A stretch of DNA of 64,000 bases from Monocercomonoides exilis. Lineage: Eukaryota > Preaxostyla > Oxymonadida > Polymastigidae. The stretch covers positions 248,001-312,000 of the forward strand of contig LSRY02000019.1 of assembly GCA_001643675.2 (NCBI GenBank). The letters are read 5' to 3'. Under the pieces are notes generated by a model. It had not been told where the DNA came from, did not search any database, and saw nothing but the letters and a program-made list of their open reading frames with translations. The position numbers and the translations under genes were made by a program. Position 1 is the first letter of the stretch. Each line of letters begins with the position of its first letter. Of this stretch, positions 1-13,243 are shown piece after piece.

Positions 1-3000
1 CTTCCGCACGTTGAATAGCTTCAGCATTCTCTTTTTCTTCTTCTACTTCTTCTGGCGACACATACTCAAAAGATGGATCTCCTCTCATCAGAGTAAGTTC
101 TCCAATGGCAGACACAATTTCATCCATTGAATCATTTGATGGTTCACTTTGGCTTGTTGAAAAGGCAGATTCTGGAGATGTTGAAAAAGAACTGACTGAT
201 TGAATGAGAGGAGAATTAGTTGTTCGGGACAAGTCTGGTTGAGGTGGTGTAAGTAGGTTTTGAGGACTTATTTTTGGAGTTAGCGAATTATCCTTCTGTC
301 TCTGACTCTTATCATTTGAGAAATATGTTTGCTGCTTTGATGCTTCTGACAGGATCTCGTATATTTCGATATCTTCTGTTTCGAGTAAATCTCGAAGTTT
401 GGAATTGTTGTGCTCTTGTTTTTTATAAATATAACCTTCTGTATCCTCATTAAAATACTCAGATAAATTGCCATAACTTGAATCATTTTTCTGATTGCAA
501 TATGTCACTAATTCTCCATCTGTTTTTGGAAACGCACTTTTTGCCCAGTTCAGAAAGTGAACAACTGTTTGTGAGACAGTCACGTCCATAACTCCCAAAG
601 CAGACAAAAGACGAAGTTGAAGACATATTGCAGCAACTGACGAAAACGGAGGTGGTGTTGATGAATACTCAAGAGACGTACTGCGAAGAGTTGGTACAGA
701 TGCAAAATCAGAAGAATTACCTTTGCTTGCAGTCACTTTGATGTCAGTTCGATCTGATAGAGCAGAAGATGTCTGTTGACTTTGTTCAGAAGTGACATTT
801 GATTGGGAGCTGAAAACACTTCTTGGTAGGGCAATACGCGGAAGATGCGACCCTATCAAAGGCGGAGAAGGGCAAAGTTGTGGTGATATATTCGGAGATG
901 GAGAACAAGAAACCTTATTAGAAGAAGATGGTTTTGAATATTGAAAGAAATGATCAGTATTCAAAGAAGGTTGTAAAATCTTTTCTGAATCTGCACTGGT
1001 AAACATTATCCTCCAGTTCAAACTGCGTTCAAGCCTGGAGCACAAAGTATGTGCAAAAGATGTTAAAAGGTATTTGCATTGGAAAGATCGTAAGACTGTT
1101 ACGCACACAACAAGAAGTTGTTCTGGTGAAGAATCGTCTGCAATCCAAGAAGCAGCAACAGAGATGAGAGAGCTAACCAAAAGAAGAGCATCCAACGACG
1201 ATGGAACAGGAAATGCTGATTGCTGATTCTTGTTTGATTGAGCAAATCCAACAGGAGATAATGGAGGCAGTGAAGTAAATTGAGATGCATCTTGCGAAAT
1301 AGATTGATTCATCAGTGGCGAGTTTGATGTTGCTGGTGATGAAAAAGTTGGTGAAACTGAATTTATCACATTCCATGAGGGAGAGGGGGATGCAGAAGGA
1401 GAAGCAGGGTATTTCTTTTTGTGCATGAACAAAGGATCAGAAAGATTATGAAGCTCGCGAAGCACATAATTTCGAGTCATCATCGTGAAAAATGGATTTG
1501 ACTGTGAACTTGCTTGATCCACAACTCCAAATTCTCCAAAATAGATTTTGGAATCTTTCACAGAAGATTGAGGAGTTGTGTTATTTGAGAATATCTGCGA
1601 AAGAATGAAAAGGTTTGATTGAACAAAACAATAAGGAACAGAAATGATATATCTTCCTTGCTTTTCTTCTGTTTCATCGCGTATTTGCATCGAATCTGCA
1701 AATTCGTAAGATTTTGTAACGTTTTCATTAAGCTTGGCAATAATATCATAATATCCAATAAATGCAGGATGGCTCAAAAGAATGCTTTGAATGGCATTAA
1801 TAGCGTTGGCTATGGTTATGTAGCTAACAGCTGGAAGAGAACTCATCCTTTGTTTTGATGAATTAAGTTGTGATTGCACAGGCTGTTGTTGATCCAACCT
1901 TTGAGAAGAATGATAAAGAATTCTTGGTGCTTGGAGTATATGTGCATCTTTTTGGTCTTCCTCCATTTTTCCGCAGGTGAAGGTTGTAGAATCTCTTTTA
2001 TCACTGAATGAGGAAGATTGAACTTCGTCTTTCTTTGAAGTATTCTGTTGAAGCTTCACCTGAATTCGCCCCTTCTCATTTTCGCTCCACCAAGTTAAGC
2101 GGGAATGAATATTTGGATGTGCGCACAGCACAAACAAACGAGAAAGAATCAATGGAAGATAGTGCCATGAAATAAAGGGAGATATGTAGGCGATTGCGCT
2201 ACACGCTCTCCAAATAAAAAGAGGATTGTTTGAATAAAGATGATTAATGGTGAGCGAAACAAACGCGACAAAAGAAGGTTGTTCATTAAGATATTGCGAA
2301 ACTTCATCAGTGTTGCAACTCAATGATTGAGAATCAATAAATGAATTGTTTTGAGTGCAAAAATAATTCTGAGAGCCTAATCCACTGAAAACAACATCAC
2401 TCAATGCATTCATCTTTCCGTTATCCAGCATCACTGCCGTGAGTAATTCAGAAGGCAAAAGAGAAGAGGGCTTATTACAGATCTCGTTAAATGAACTGCG
2501 ATAAATATCCATCGGCAATGGGGAATTGAAAACATGATAAAGTGATGGCGCCTTTGATTCTTTTTTAACTGTTGCATTTTTGAACTCTTTTGACGAGCAC
2601 CTATTCTTGTTCTTGATGCATGCATTGATACACCCGTTGACAATAACTTTTGTGAGAGCACAATAAGAAATTATCTGCAAAAATGTACTTGTAAATGAAG
2701 GACTTGACTGAGCAGGCACATCAACAGAAACAATACGTGATTTTGGTTCATGAGACAAAGCCAGGAAAAGAAATGGAGTTGGAATAGAAAGGCTTCTATT
2801 TGATCCCCTTTCTGATAGTGGCGTTTGTGCAAACTCAACAGAAAGCAGCTGAGGAAGTCGTTGCTCTGAAAAATGCATAAATGGATGAATCGATGATGAG
2901 GACGAAGCAGGGACAAATGACACAGACAAAGAAAGCAATTCAAAAGTTGACAGAAATGAAAAGGGGTTGTCTGACTGTGCGCTTTGAACTGGATCTGATT

Positions 3001-6000
3001 CGTCTTTTTCATCAAAGAAAGCTTCTTCCGTGATGAGAAATGGGATGTTAATCTGCTTGGGCTTTGGAAAAGGTGAATCAAGTGCACTTGCTCTTTTCCT
3101 TGGCATCATCACTGAAGCGCTGCGATTTCTTCCAGATTGCTGTGGAGTGGCCATCTGACTGTGCTTGGTGGCGGATTGAAGAGGCGAAATTGGCCTGTTT
3201 ATAGGCGAAGGTGATTGGGGTGTAGAAATGAGTTTTGGGGTTACACGTGGAGTTGCAGAGTGAAGGATCACACGCACGGCACTTTCAGAAGTCAAAGGAA
3301 TTGAACAGAGGCACAATCCAGCCATCATTCGAAGAGAAAGATAAGTTGGCGAAGAAGGCAGAATGACTCGAATATGAGAAAGAGTGGCTTGAGATGTGGT
3401 GGAAGATGGAGATGAAAGTAATTCTGACAAATAAGATGAGCATAAAAAAGAAAGAAGAGGATGATGAATGGCTGAATTTAACACAAAGTGGATGATATAT
3501 TGGGAAGCTGTGGATAAATTCGAAAGAGAATGAAAGAACGATACAACATCGCAGAAAGGAAGCAGATTTCTATCCCACATCAATTTGATTGCATGTGAAC
3601 AATCATTCATCAAAAGAAGAGACGAATGAATGGGACTTTTTTGGCTAAAGCAAGAAGAAAGAGGAATACATTTACTGTTATGAGTGCTCTTCTGATTCTT
3701 TGGTTGTTCTTGCTTTGATGATGAAACAGGCAAGCCCTCCGATTGTAATGAAGATGCAGCTCTTGTTTTCTGTTGAAGTGGATTAAAAGCAACGACTGAG
3801 TCATTCGAAGCGTTGTTACTCGTCTGAATATGATGCGAAGAAATCGACGGGGATTCCGTTTCAGAACCAGAAATATATGATCGATGAAGATTGGATGTGC
3901 CGCTCTTTTCATTCTTCACTTTGATTTGCAAAATGTCCATCAGATCCAACAAATCCTTTGGCTCATTGTTTATCTTTGCCACTGAAGATTTGGTTTGAAA
4001 AGAGGCTGATCTTGATCGCGACGATAAGTGCTGTGCAAAAGATTCTTCCAGCTTTGCAGCGTTTGATGGCAAATCGAGCTTTGATGCAACAAGTTGCTTG
4101 TCAGTTGGCAAAAAATGTCCAAATACTAAAATCTTAATCGAATCAGAGGTGGACGAAGATTTTGGCGAGAAAATTGAAAGATTTTCTGCCTCGTCTTCGG
4201 CTTCAAAATCTTCGTCTTTTCGTCTGAGCTGCTCAAACAATGATGAACCGGTCGAGCCACTACCCAAATCATCCTTTCCAAATAGCGAATCATCGTCAGC
4301 TATCATCGAAGCAGACACAATATCGTCGCCTTCGATGCAGAATGAGTCGGAATCGCACTGAGGAAGGAATGGATGAGGTGCATAGCGGCGCGTGAATGAG
4401 GATGCTGAAAGAAAAGAGGAGTATTCCATGCTTGGCAGATAACTGCCTGATTGTTCTTGTGGTGAAGTACTGCCAGTAGAGCGGATAATCAGATGACTGA
4501 AGTGTGACGTCTGTCTGTTTTGCTGCTCCTTCTGCAGTTCAGATATGATATAGCGACTCATCGACTTCAGCGTAGTTTTAAGAGCCATTTGCAGCTGGAA
4601 CTTCGTTTTCCGCTCTTTCAAAAATACATCTTGGAATCTTCTGACTCCGCTTTCTACAACCGTCTCAAGCCATTTTTCTCTGAAATCTGCTGAGGCATCT
4701 CTTCCATTGCTTATTGCACTGAGATCTTTTGAAGCCTCATCATTTTCACTTTTCATCATGCTGAATTGTGACTTGTGATACTTTTCGAAATGTCCACACG
4801 TCAATCTAACTTTTAGCAGTTCCACGCTCCGGAATGGAAAATACGGATGCAGCATTGTTTCAATTATCCCCTCTTTCCCTCTTTTGCCTTTGATTGCATC
4901 ACACAGGAACTTCAGTAAATCCGTCCTGACGCATCCAGCTGCATAAAGCGAGAGTGCAAACGAAAAGAAAATCTGAGTCAGAATGTGAGGGTGATACCGT
5001 GAGGATGACAGGAGAAGAGAATATTGAGGAACCTGTGGGCTTGAATAGCTCATTGATGAGAATGAGGCAGTCAGCTGCTGGTCGATCTTTTTGAAGACAA
5101 AACTGAAATAAATGGGCAGAGAAGACGGAGGAAGCAGGAAGAGGATGGTTGTCAAAGAAGGAGAAAGCACAGGATGAAGCCACCGAGATGGTGAACGAAG
5201 AAGAGAAGTTGAGAGAAGTCCAGTTCTCAAAGAATTTTGATAATCCAGTTGATGTGCATAGGACTTTGGTATTGAACAGGATGAAGATGGTTGTGCAAAA
5301 GCAGATGCTTCATGAAACGAATTATTAAGCGGTTTAAAACTGATTTTTTTATTTGATTGGGCTGGATTAGACAAGTTTTGAAATTCAAATGAAGAAGACG
5401 AAAAAGAAGAGGATGGGAAAAAATCAACAGGAAGCAAAGAATTGTCTGAAGATAGCTGTGTGAAAGAATTACTTCTAGAATTAGAAGTGGAATCCTTTGA
5501 AACAGATGCATTACTAATAAAAGCTGCTGAATATTGCTGCTTTTTCTGTTCAGTTTTGTTTGTTTGATTGGAAGATTGCGAAAATTGATTTGGTTGAAGT
5601 TCATCCAGTTGCTCGCTAAGATGATCAGTTGCTGCGCGAAAAAATCTTCGAAGTTCGAAAAGTGAGGTGAAAAGCTCTTGTATTGCGATGTTTGAGAAGC
5701 GATAGACATAAGGCGGACAGGCAGAAGAATGAAGAAGATCAAAGAATGACAAGTTACTGACTGAAGATGAGTCTCTTTTTTCATTGTCATTTTCATTCAC
5801 GTTCGAAACTGATGAATACATAAGAGATTCTTTTGTTTTGTCCTTTTCAAATTTTTTAGAGTCCAAATAAGTGACCAAGTTCGGAAGCTGAAGAATCTGT
5901 TGAAGAAGCTCTGGGAAATAAGGGAGCGGCGGTGGAGGTGGTTCTGTTTTTCGTTCAAAAGAACCAGTCTCGGTTGCAGCATCATCACAAAAACCGTCAG

Positions 6001-9000
6001 AAGAGCTTTCTTTGCCTGGTATTGTTTGAGAATCGCAGCTAAACGTCTCTTCCACAGAAGAATCGGAAGAGTCGCAAGGAATTCGCATGACTTTCGATTT
6101 GGGTGTGCTGTGTTTGTTCTCTTCAACTTTTTTGTATTCGACTTTTGAAGCATCAGCACCTTCAGGCCAAAAAGGAGATGTTTGAGGTGAATAAATGGAG
6201 TGCCCATCAGACTCTTCCATTGAAGAGCAAGAGCAGTTGAGTGAGGATGAGTATGACGAGCAAGTTGAGCGGATGCTCATTGCACTTGAAGCGGTGGAAT
6301 CACCCAAAGAACTTTGAATTGCATTTCCTTTGTTTGTCTTCTTCACATCGGTTAACTCTTTTGGCGTGCTTTCAGTGTTGTTGACTGATGCATCTTCCTG
6401 ATTTGCAGAGGATAGTAAGAGAGTTGGCGGACTTAAAAAAGTTGCTGACAGATTTTTCTTTGCATCGTCTGCTTGGACTTCTTGAGAATTGCAATCATCT
6501 TCAAAGTCTTTAACTTCTGATGTTTGTTGGCGATTAGTCGGTTTATAAGACAGCTTCAAAGGCGATGAATAACGAGAAGTCAAAAACTGATTGTCATCAG
6601 CAGGTTTAATTGTTGAGCCTGTTTTTGCGTCAGAGGTTGAAACATCGTTGCCTTGTTCTCTTTCAAAAGACAAAGAATAACCATCATCGGATGAATCATT
6701 TGCCACAGAATATGCTTCGCTCATTTCATCCCTTATTGATAAATCGATGGAAGATGCAGAAAAGCTGGCTCTTAATTTCTTCTTTGAAGAAATACGTGGA
6801 AAATCTTCCGCATCATCGTCGGCAAAATAGCTTGATAATGTTCTGTCATCTTCATCAGCCGAAGGCAAATAAATGATACGGGCAAGCGAGTGCAGCCGTT
6901 TTTTAATAAGTTTTAATTGCATTTTTTCATTTGATTGTGATGAATTGTTTTTCTTCTGATGCATCTTGTTCGCCGTTTTTTGCAGTTCTTTTTCCGTTCT
7001 TTGTTTTTCGTCTGGCTTTGTTGTTGCAATTGTACTTTCTACCTGGAAATTTGACCCGTTTTTGTTATCTTCTGCATACAATGATGCCAGCTGCTTTCCA
7101 AAATTCAAGAGTTTCCATTTAACAAAACGAGCAATTTTTGCTTCTCCTTTCAAAATTGATCGCCTCAAATCTTGTTCTGTCTTGTCTTCAACATTCACCT
7201 CAAATTTTACTGTGGCATTTTTTGTTGTGTTTGAGATTTCCTCATGAGCAGCAAAGTCGTGCATTTGCGTACATCTTTTGAATGAGTCATGTGGAGGATA
7301 CAATCTGTGCAAATTGAGAGGTGCGTAAATAACAGAATACCAGCCATTCTTCTTCTGAACAGAGCGTTGGGCTTCAGGTGGAATGCCATGCAACAAAGGC
7401 GGGTAGTGTTGGCGAGAACGAGTGAATGAGTTTTTAACTGGAAAGACAGCTGAATTGCCTTCAGGTGTCTTCAAAGTTAAAGGCGCAGATGTCGCCTCGA
7501 GAAGCGATGCTGTCACAAGACTTGCAGCATTTGGAACTGCCTTCTTTGAGGAAGGCCTACGAATTTGAAAGGATGAACTTCTCCTTCGCTGATGACGAAT
7601 CAATTTCTCTTCATTATTTGTGTGAAGGTGATCTTTATGCTTCACAGAATGTTTGAAATGTCTTGATCCTACATTATATTTTCCATTCTCATCTTTATCA
7701 AAATCTTCGTTTTCGACTTCATCTTCCACACATTCAGCAGGAACCGATCGAACAATAAGAGATGATGGTGAGTCCATCATCAGCTGCAGCTGGCACCACG
7801 CTGTCATCAGCGCATCGTCGCCCACACAAATCTCTGCAATTGTTTCAGTGGCGATGTCTGTGGAAAAAGAGGATGACAGTCTGTGCGCAATCAGACAGAG
7901 AAGATTGACAACTGGTGACTGAGACAGTATCAACTGATCCAAAATGTGGAAAAGCATCTGCTGGCACGGAGACAGCTGTTGGGCTTCTGTCTTCTGTTCG
8001 GCTGACGGACTGGGAAAAGTCAAGTCTGGAAATGAAGCAGAAGAAGAGCGCTGAACACCCAACGGAGAATAGTCATTGGGATACAAAGTGGATGAGACAG
8101 AGCTGTTGGCGTCTGAATAGCTGTTGGAAGAGAACGAAGAAGCAGAGCTGGCAGAGCGATATTTGAATGAAGTGTCGAGAAACTCTTCGGAGTCTGCTGG
8201 AAGAAGCAGAGAAGATGACTGGCTGGTCATTGACGAGAGCGGATCCAGCTCCAAAGCAGGTGTGGTGATAAGAGCTTGTTTGCGAGATGATAATGAATTG
8301 GATGATGTGGTGCTGCGTGCTGGTGGTGATGTGCTGCTTGAGTGTGTGAAATGAGATGAAGTGAATGGAAAGTTTGAGGAAGTCGAATGCATATTGCTGC
8401 CATAAAGCTGGTGCAAAATGCCTGTGAGATGAGAAGGATGCCGAAATGCATTTTGATGTGCTGAAGTGAAATCAGAAAAGCCCGATGAAGTGAAAGGTGT
8501 CGATGATAATGTTATTGCTCCATTGTGTCTGCAACCATCGCTGTTACATTCCAAAATAGAATTGACAGAATCGATTGAAATGAGCTGGATAAAAAGTGGA
8601 GAGAATTCAAGAAGTGGATGAAGAACATGCCTAAGAGGTGCTTCAGGATGAAACAACACAGACGAAAGATGATTTGACTCTTTATTATTTGAAGATGAAC
8701 AATTGCTAACTATTTTTTGGCTTGTGTTCTCTTGAAGTCTAAATTGCCTTTGAAAATAAACACCCAAGGATTCTTCAGCTGATGAAATGAGTTTTTGTTT
8801 TTCAAGCCAAACGTTGTATTCTTTGACGAGAGAATCTTTACAGAAGCGGAATGACGAGGCAATGGCTTTGAGATAAGCAGGCTGCGTTGATAGAGAACGA
8901 ATCACTGGATTAGATAAAAGAGATGCAGATAGATCGAGAAAAAATTCAGAAGGAGACTTGTTGGCAATTTCGTTGAAAGATAAAGGCGATTTGTTCTGGT

Positions 9001-11397
9001 TGATTGAATTATTGTAACTTTGTGTTTTTGATTCGAAGTCATCACCACCACATTCTGGTATATCCACCAGTTTTTCGAGTTCTGCTGCCAAAACACGGCA
9101 ACGTTGCGGAAGAGTTAGTGGCTTAATTATGCCAAATTCGAAGAGAGGCACGATAGAATGCAGAAAGAACAAATAAAGCGAAGTAACTGGAACGTCTGCT
9201 ATTTGAGCAGAAGAGCTCTGAAAGGAAAAACTATCAGCTGATAAATGGTGTTTTTCTGATGAAGAAGAGTTGGATGCTGAGTATTCGTGCGATATTTCCA
9301 ATTCTGGTGGTAAAACATCAGGCTGCTTCTGATTATCAATAGAAATTGCTTCTTCATTGGCATCATCAAGTTCTGGTTGCGCAAAAGTCGGACGAAAAAA
9401 ATCTTGTTCGCAAGCAAAATCAAAAGCTACTATTTTGATGTTATTAGAAAGAGGAGTAGAGAAGCTAGCAGTCGTTGAGTAGAGGCATTTTTCAAACACT
9501 TCCATGCTGATTGCCATTGGAGCAGCAGCTCTGCCCACTTTTCTGATGAACCCTTTGCTTTTCTCATCGCCTGCTGAATCCACTCCTTTGAAGCTTATTG
9601 GCGTCCCTTTTGGAGGAAGCTCAGCAGCCTCGTTTCTGTTCTTTGAATGGCGCTGGTGTTTGCTCCCTCTCTTTGCTGAGGCGATTTTTTCCCTTCGAAA
9701 ATGGGGTATTGATTGAATGGCAGATTCTCTAATAATATTCAAAAGTGAAAGTCCATCATCATCCTCGTCGTCTTCTTCTTCTTCGTTTCTGAATCCTTCG
9801 ATGCTACCGTCAACATCTTCTGTTAGTAGATTGTCATTTGGTGTAAAAGTGTATGCTTCGCTTGGATTTTTGAAAGAAGGCGGATACTCTATTGCAGTTG
9901 AATTAGATGACAAAGATGAATTAGTGAACTTATCATTTTTGAAAAGCAATTCGTGACTTGGTGAACTCACTTGTTGTGGTTCATATTTATTTTGTGCCTG
10001 GATGCCCTCATCAGCTAGCTGCCTGTGCAGAGCAGCATGCCCTGGCTCTACAGAAGATTGTAGTTCACTGAATGAATTTGCGTCCAAATGGCTCTCCTTT
10101 CCGCTACTAAAAGCACTGTGCATTGAAGATTGGCATCCATGTTTAGATATTTCTGGATTAATGAACGAAGATATGAACAACCCATTTCTTTGTATTGCAC
10201 TTTCTGCTTCTTTTCGTCTTAATTTTTCTATCCAAATATCATTAATTTCACTTTGTTCAGATTCAGAAGAAGGACAATCTCCAAATGCAAAACTTTCGTT
10301 ATTTGCACTGAGGAAAGGGATTTCTTCCCAACGACGAAAAAGTGACAAGAAGTCAAAAGAACGAGCGGTTACAATCACTTTTTTTTGTAGCAAAAGAAGA
10401 GGAGATGATAAGAACTTCGAAAGAGCAAGAAGAGATGAAAGACGGCTCAACGATATTGACGGATTGGATGAGAAAGTGGAATGGTAATGAGAAAGGGATT
10501 GAGGAATTGTTATCCGTTGTGAAATGAACGATGATTGACCAGTATGATCGTGCATGGCTGAATCGACAGAATGCAACTGGCTATTACTGTCTGAAAATTT
10601 TGGTGCATTTTCAACATTTATGGAAGAAGATGATAAATCTGTAAAATCACGAAGCGAACTAAGTTGTGATGAAAAAGAGAAAAACGATGGTGCTATATCA
10701 ATAAACATCACGCAATTAAATGAGTGTAGTTGTTGAAGAATGTATTTCTGAAGAAGTTTAAAATCTTGTTTTGATTTGTCTTCATTTTGAAGCACTTGAG
10801 ATTCTAACACAACATCTTCAAATGAAATTTCCTCATTAAACGAATAAAAAACGCTCGAAGATAATAAAGGGATGTATATAGGCGTAATGCGAGACCAATC
10901 TGAATTTTCATCTGATTGAAGCGCTCGCTCAGCACAAACTGCACAAAGATGCTTCAAAAATGTTGTTTTCCCAACTCCATCCATCCCGCATAAAAATACC
11001 CTTTTGGGGGAATGAAGGTTCAGTAACCTATCTGTGGTGTCAAAATTTTGTATCGGTCTTAAAAATGCAAAAAAAAAAAATAAAATCTTTAATAATGAAA
11101 AAATGCTTTATACTTCAAGTCGAAATTTCTAATTTCATCGCATAAACAATCATTTTGTTGATGTGTTTTTCTTTCAGAAAAAAGTGTTACAAATTCAGAA
11201 TCAGAATCCGAGGAAAAATGGAAAGATTCAGAAATAATTCCAAAAGACAAATTCCAAGTTGAAGAAAGTGTTGGACAATTCCCAATTTCAATCACAGGTA
11301 ATTCTCTTATTGTTTTTCCATTTTTTTCTTTGGAATTTCGTAATGATTTTTTGTCCACTAATGAATATAAGCAAGAATGCAGATATCTTTTATGCAA
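1..11397 (-). CDS. Giant P-loop NTPase-like, Ser-rich protein (C-terminus beyond left edge)
   Basis: By eye, the minus-strand frame whose codons start at + positions congruent to 2 mod 3 has no stop from about 11,059 down to position 2, so this is one ORF of about 3,690 codons cut by the window edge. A short upstream exon (11,397-11,114, start ATG) joins it in phase through a 55-bp intron (donor GTATAA at 11,113, pyrimidine-rich acceptor ending at 11,058). At roughly residues 115-130 lies a Walker A motif, GMDGVGKTT, followed by KHL. About 100 residues later comes a hydrophobic strand with acid, CVMFID (possible Walker B). Further on is VIVTARSFD, which resembles the sensor-1 strand of NACHT/NB-ARC STAND ATPases. 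The rest alternates Ser-rich disordered stretches with helical segments, and I saw no transmembrane segment. A STAND-type signalling ATPase is my inference. Only the P-loop and the open frame are direct observations. Confidence 0.75.
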
Positions 11398-12040
11398 AAT
11401 CTTAAACTCATCTAATCAGTAATGCGTTTATTCGTAAAATTTTATTAAATTAATATTTATCATATGTAATTAATAAATATGCAAAAATTTTCACACCAAA
11501 AGATAAATTGGAACATTTGTTTTGCATTAGATACTGTTAAGGGTACGAAAAAGGTGATAAATAATATTTCCTTCAAAAACAGCATTACCAATGACAATAT
11601 ATTTCATTGCATTAAATAACTTTTTAATTGAAGAAAGCATTCTTTTAATTTCTTTTAGTGTTCTCTTACAAAATAATTGAATATTTGATTATCAAAGAAT
11701 TAAGCAAAATCCTTTGAAAATAACAATAAAACGGTTCAAACTTTGTAGTCCATTGTGACGTTTTCTCCTCCTCTATGAACTTTTTAATAATAATTATTAT
11801 CTTTTTCATTTTTTTAGATGGATTTTCTTTCATTAAAATTTCTGTTCGTATCTTTTTTTCCTGAAATCATTAAACAATTGCCCAAAAACTTGAATTATTT
11901 ATAATTTGGATATTAATTTTCGTTATTTTTTTATTTACAAGGAAATATTGAAAATTGATATTTTGATCTTAAAAATCCTCATTCAAAAGATCAATAAATT
12001 GTGATATTTGAGTTTTTTCTCAATAATCGTATTTTCATAA
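11398..12040. promoter_or_regulatory. Divergent intergenic region
   Basis: About 640 bp of AT-rich sequence separates two genes that start in opposite directions, so it should hold both promoters. I see T-runs and A-runs but no element I can name with confidence, and no open frame worth reporting. Confidence 0.4.
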
Positions 12041-13243
12041 ATGTCTGATTGCCATTGTAAGGAAGGATGCGATTGCCATCATGAATGCAAACACGAGCAC
12101 GAAGGACATGAATGCGGTTGTGGCCACGATCATCATCACCACGATCATTCAAATTTGGCTTCTTCTCTTGAAGATCCACAAATAAAAGTTCTCGAAGATG
12201 GAACTATTGATTGCTACAGTCAAGATCCAGGAAAAGTTATCAAGAAAATTATTAAAGAAGGCTCTGGAGAATCACCAAAAAAAGGAATGAAAGTTAGTGT
12301 TCATTATATTGGAACACTTCTCGATGGAACGAAATTTGATTCATCTCGAGATAGGGGAGATAAGTTTGAATTTCAACTTGGTCAAGGAAGCGTTATCAAG
12401 GGATGGGATATTGGAGTTGCAACAATGAAAATAGGTGAAGTTGCAGACTTTACTCTTGCTCCAGATTATGCATATGGAGCAGGTGGATCACCGCCAACAA
12501 TTCCTCCAAATGCAACACTTAAATTTAACATTGAGTTGTTTTCATTTTACAAAGAACCAGAGACTCCAGAAGAAAAAATGGAATATGGTCTGGAAAGAAA
12601 ACAGAAAGGAAATGAATTCGTTAAAGAATCTCAATGGCCATTGGCAAGAGATCAATATGAACGAGGAATTAACATGTGCAAATATGTGTATTGTTCGACA
12701 GAAGAATTGAAAAAACAGCATAATGATTTGATGCTTGCATTATATCTTAATCGTGCTCTTTGCTGTTTAAAGATGAATGATGGAAATGGATGTGTTAACG
12801 ATTGCGATGAGGCACTTCGTCTTGATGGAGAGTGCACAAAGGCATTCTTTAGGCGTGGTTGCGGGTTACGCCTGATGAAAGAATACGATGCTGCAATTGC
12901 CGATCTTGCTCATGCGGCCAAAATGACACCAAATTGTGCTTCGATCAGGGGAGAGCTTGAACGAACAAAGGAGATGCAAAAAAAAGAGAAAGCAAAACAA
13001 TTATCCGCATTTTCTAATATGTTCGAGAAAATGAAGAAAATGGAAGAGGAAGAAAAGCAGGCAGAAAAGGCGAAAGTCATTGTTGAAGAAAAAAAGCCAG
13101 AAGAACATACACAAAATGAAGAAGAATCAGCAAAGAATGTTGAAGAAAATAAGAATGATGCATCTACCGAACAACAAATTGAAACTAACAAAGATGAAGA
13201 CAAGCCAGAGGTGCTTTCTGATGAAAAAGCAAAAGAGGAATAA
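12041..13243 (+). CDS. FKBP-type peptidyl-prolyl isomerase with TPR domain
   Basis: This 400-aa protein is encoded by a single exon. It has three parts. Residues 1-38 are extremely rich in Cys and His (for example CHCKEGCDCHHECKHEHE), which looks like a metal-binding extension. An FKBP domain lies at about 75-168, with VHYIGTLLDGTKFDSS, GSVIKGWDIG and the APDYAYG/IPPNATL segment typical of catalytically competent FKBPs. A TPR region lies at about 180-305 (KQKGNEFVKE, LYLNRALCCLKM, KAFFRRGCGLRLMKEYDAAI), and the tail after that is Lys/Glu-rich. FKBP52-class immunophilins isomerise X-Pro bonds and use the TPR to dock on the Hsp90 C-terminus, so a cytosolic Hsp90 co-chaperone role is likely. The absence of introns contrasts with most neighbours. 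The ATG at 12,041 is supported because the His/Cys block starts immediately. Confidence 0.96.
   Translation: MSDCHCKEGCDCHHECKHEHEGHECGCGHDHHHHDHSNLASSLEDPQIKVLEDGTIDCYSQDPGKVIKKIIKEGSGESPKKGMKVSVHYIGTLLDGTKFDSSRDRGDKFEFQLGQGSVIKGWDIGVATMKIGEVADFTLAPDYAYGAGGSPPTIPPNATLKFNIELFSFYKEPETPEEKMEYGLERKQKGNEFVKESQWPLARDQYERGINMCKYVYCSTEELKKQHNDLMLALYLNRALCCLKMNDGNGCVNDCDEALRLDGECTKAFFRRGCGLRLMKEYDAAIADLAHAAKMTPNCASIRGELERTKEMQKKEKAKQLSAFSNMFEKMKKMEEEEKQAEKAKVIVEEKKPEEHTQNEEESAKNVEENKNDASTEQQIETNKDEDKPEVLSDEKAKEE

Noticed and set aside
4098-10736. + strand and out-of-frame minus-strand ORFs in the first 11 kb
   Set aside because: All lie inside the single minus-strand frame that is open for 11 kb, and none has a recognisable motif.
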